Shown: positions 61,832 to 64,000 of the stretch, one piece after another | Layout of the letters: each line of letters starts with the position of its first letter | How positions within the stretch are numbered: the first letter of the stretch is position 1 | Source of the DNA: Mitsuaria sp. PDC51 | GTDB lineage: Bacteria > Pseudomonadota > Gammaproteobacteria > Burkholderiales > Burkholderiaceae_C | Length of the DNA: 64,000 nt | Reading direction: 5' to 3' | Assembly: GCF_900113225.1 (NCBI RefSeq) | Contig: NZ_FOZE01000001.1 | Coordinates: forward strand, 868,001 to 932,000 | Notes under the pieces: generated by a model | Told to the model about the DNA's origin: nothing | Database searches by the model: none | The model's input: only the letters and a program-made list of their open reading frames with translations | Program-made: the position numbers and the translations under genes

Positions 61832-63259
61832 TCACAACGCCTTCAAGAACACCACCAGGTCCTTCTTCTCCTGCTCGGTGAGCTGGGTCTCCAGCACCAG
61901 GTTGAAGAACTCCACCGAGTCCTCCAGCGTCAGCAGCCGGCCATCGTGCAGGTAGGGCGGCGAGTCCTTGATGCCGCGCAGCGGGAAGGTCTTGATCGGG
62001 CCATCCATGTTGGCCATGCGCCCATTGATCATCCTCGGCTTGAAGAAGCGCTCGGTCCGCAGGTTGTGCATCAGGTTGTCCGTGTAGTACGGCGGCGCGT
62101 GGCAGCTCGCGCAAGTCGCCTTGCCGAAGAACAGCTGCTGTCCGCGCAGTTCCTGCTGTGACGCCTTCCTCGGATCAAGCTTGCCGTCGATGCCCAGCTT
62201 CGGCGCCGGCGGGAAGTCCAGCAGGGCCTGGAACTCCGCCATGAAGTGCACCTGGCTGCCGCGCTCCAGCACGTTCACGCCCTTCTTCGTCGCGATCACC
62301 GGATCGCCGTCGAAGTAGGCGGCGCGTTGCTCGAACTCGGTGAAGTCCTCCACCGTCTTCAAGGCCCGCTGCGAGCCGAACAGCCGCTGGATGTTGACCC
62401 CGCGCAGCGTCGGCGTGTCGATCCGGTGCCGGAAGGGCTGCGGCCGGATGTCGCCGACCAGGTGCGTCGACGCGTTCGTGTGGCCGTTGGCATGACAGTC
62501 CAGGCACGCCACGCCGCGGCTGGGCTTCAGCGTGCGCCGGTCGTCGGTCTGGTTGAACTGCTGCTGCGGGAACGGCGTCACCAGCAGCCGCACGCCTTCC
62601 AGCTGCTTCGGATTCAGCACGCCGTTGAACAGCCGGAAGTAGTTGTTGATCGTCACCAGCTCCCCCTTGGACACGTCGCCCAGGTCGGGCCGCGTCGTCA
62701 GGAAGATCGGCGCTGGGAACTCCGGCAGGAAGTGGTCGGGCAGGTCGTAGTCCAGGTCGAAGCGCGTCAGGTCGCGGTCGATCTCCTGGCGCCGGATCTC
62801 GTCGATGTGGAACTTCGGGAAGACCATCCCGCCCTCGGGATGGTTCGGATGCGGCAGCGGCAGGAAACCCTTGGGGAAGAGGTCCTTGGCCTTGATGTCG
62901 TCCGGGCTCATCGCCGCCAGCTGCTCCCAGGTGACGCCGCGCGGCAGGCGGACCCGCACGCCGTCCTGGAGCGCCTTGCCCTTGGTCATCGTCGCGCCCG
63001 GGGAGGGCCGGTTGGCCAGGTCGTAGCGCTCGTTGAGCAGGTCCGCATGTTTCCGCGCCAGGCCGGGTTTCGCGGCGCTCATGCGCTTGACGACGCTGTC
63101 GAAATCCTCGGTGATGACGACCGGCATGTAGCTGGTCGGCGGGGCGGCGGTTTCGCCCATCGCGGTGTTCGTGGCCAGGGGCACGGAGGCCACCGCGGCG
63201 GCGGTGCCGAGCAGGGCCGGCCAATGCCAGCCCCCGCGGCGGGGTGCGCGTGAAGTCAT
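61832..63259 (-). CDS. Periplasmic di-haem cytochrome c, peroxidase-like
   Basis: A 475-residue exported protein. A signal peptide with twin Arg (RAPRRGGWHWPALLGTAAAV) is followed by two c-type haem sites: CLDCH (about residue 252) and CASCH (about 379). Its C-terminal half resembles bacterial di-haem cytochrome c peroxidases (RGIKDSPPYLHDGRLLTLED). The start at 63259 has GGGAG upstream. Substrate (peroxide or another reductant partner) is not certain. Confidence 0.9.
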   Translation of the reverse strand: MTSRAPRRGGWHWPALLGTAAAVASVPLATNTAMGETAAPPTSYMPVVITEDFDSVVKRMSAAKPGLARKHADLLNERYDLANRPSPGATMTKGKALQDGVRVRLPRGVTWEQLAAMSPDDIKAKDLFPKGFLPLPHPNHPEGGMVFPKFHIDEIRRQEIDRDLTRFDLDYDLPDHFLPEFPAPIFLTTRPDLGDVSKGELVTINNYFRLFNGVLNPKQLEGVRLLVTPFPQQQFNQTDDRRTLKPSRGVACLDCHANGHTNASTHLVGDIRPQPFRHRIDTPTLRGVNIQRLFGSQRALKTVEDFTEFEQRAAYFDGDPVIATKKGVNVLERGSQVHFMAEFQALLDFPPAPKLGIDGKLDPRKASQQELRGQQLFFGKATCASCHAPPYYTDNLMHNLRTERFFKPRMINGRMANMDGPIKTFPLRGIKDSPPYLHDGRLLTLEDSVEFFNLVLETQLTEQEKKDLVVFLKAL

Positions 63260-63637
63260 GTCTTCTCCCTTTCCGGTGGACGGGGCGCCCGCGCCGGTCC
63301 CGCACGCGGCGGCAAGCGGGGTTCCCGGCCGCGACAGGAACCGCGCGATGGTGCGCCACCGCACACAGGGGCAAGGACTGACCCCAAGGAATGTGATCGC
63401 GGCCTCTTCGGGCCTTCGCGACACAGCCAGACAAGACCGTAGTCCATCGCATCGCCCGATCCAAATAGAACCTCGTGATGCATTCGATAGCCACCGCCTC
63501 GCTGCTGATTGATGTGTGAGCACCCTCTGTTGGAGCAGGAGGCTCCGCGGGAATTGGCCTTTCTCGACCATCGAACTGGATCCGCGGGTTCGGGAGACTG
63601 ACCGCCTCCTCATTCCGATGGTCAGCCAATTCACGTC
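63260..63637. other. Intergenic region between divergent genes
   Basis: About 380 bases with no supported gene. It should hold the promoters of the cytochrome and of the incomplete gene at the window end, but no convincing pair of boxes was read. Confidence 0.4.
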
Positions 63638-64000
63638 ATGTCTCATCACTTTGTTCCCACGCCTGCCGTCCGACCGCTGGAACGGGCGGCTCCCACCCCC
63701 GACCCGGTGACCCGCGCCGCGCCAGGCCGCCGTCGGGACGACGAAGAGGCCGAAGCCACCGCGGAGTCTTCCGCACCGCCGACAGAGACTGCCGAGACTG
63801 GTGCAGCGCCCGCCGACGCGACCCCGGCCCCGAGCGCAGAGCTTGCAGCGCCAGTCGATGCGCCTGCCACCGCCGACACCGGCACTCCCGCCGACGAGAA
63901 CGACCCGCTGCGAAGCAGCCGCTCCAGTGCGATGCTCGCGGCGGGCCTGGGCCTGCTGGGCGTTGCCGGCGCGGCAGCGGCGGGTGGGTCGGGCGGCGGG
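63638..64000 (+). CDS. N-terminal part of a possible large surface protein, cut by the window end
   Basis: The frame stays open to the end, 121 codons from the ATG at 63638. It starts MSHHFVPTPAVRP, is very rich in Ala, Pro, Thr, Glu and Asp, and then shows AMLAAGLGLLGVAGAAAAGG leading into GGSGGG. This Ala-hydrophobic then Gly-rich arrangement occurs near the N-terminus of long repetitive adhesins secreted by type I systems. There is no good ribosome binding site, so the start is uncertain. The identification is weak because the body of the gene lies outside the window. Confidence 0.45.
   Translation, partial: MSHHFVPTPAVRPLERAAPTPDPVTRAAPGRRRDDEEAEATAESSAPPTETAETGAAPADATPAPSAELAAPVDAPATADTGTPADENDPLRSSRSSAMLAAGLGLLGVAGAAAAGGSGGG

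Overview
The window reads as a chromosomal segment of a motile, GC-rich betaproteobacterium of the order Burkholderiales, probably near Roseateles/Mitsuaria. This is inferred from the high GC, from flagella controlled by both FlhDC and the sigma factor FliA (sigma-28), and from the gene order. No RNA gene, IS element, CRISPR array or replication origin was recognised. About 40 kb is one flagellar and chemotaxis locus.

Layout. 1-5.6 kb: a CHASE2-PAS-GGDEF-EAL protein convergent with an M3 oligopeptidase. 5.7-13.7 kb (minus strand): a chemotaxis operon running small CheZ-like protein, response regulator, CheA, MCP, CheW, MCP. The last MCP has lost its C-terminal CheR-docking tail to a one-base frame change. 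14-15.8 kb: a divergent soluble kinase/NarL-type regulator pair. 16-20.6 kb: a membrane-fusion-protein plus MacB/LolD-like ABC exporter. 20.6-21.5 kb: a two-gene HEPN cassette that looks foreign to the flagellar block. 21.7-33.3 kb (minus): fliF-G-H-I-J-K and fliL-M-N-O-P-Q-R, with fliE divergent. 33.9-40.7 kb (minus): a YcgR/PilZ brake, fliT, fliS, fliD and three short flagellins. 41.3-46.1 kb (plus): a TPR protein and two copies of flhDC, the first followed by a glycosyltransferase and the second by a membrane-anchored methyltransferase. 46.3-56.6 kb (plus): motA-motB-cheY-cheZ, flhB, flhA-flhF, a degenerate flhG, fliA. 56.6-58 kb: a soluble receptor. 58.3-64 kb: unrelated genes (GNAT acetyltransferase, Fic protein, DUF445 membrane protein, di-haem cytochrome c, and the start of what may be a large surface protein).

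How it works together. FlhDC, encoded twice, should switch on the export apparatus, basal body and FliA; FliA then serves the late genes. Two promoter classes can be read. Late-type sites resembling TCAAG(T)-N11/12-GCCGATAA lie before fliS, fliD, two of the flagellins and motA. A second element, CTTATCGG followed 24-26 bases later by a -10 ending in AAT and then GG, occurs before flhB, flhA, the che operon, fliL and the third flagellin. This second element is the most interesting unexplained signal here and is a good candidate for the FlhDC-dependent (class II) promoter of this lineage. The duplicated, partly gene-converted flhDC pair, each with the same dyad upstream, is the most unusual gene arrangement.
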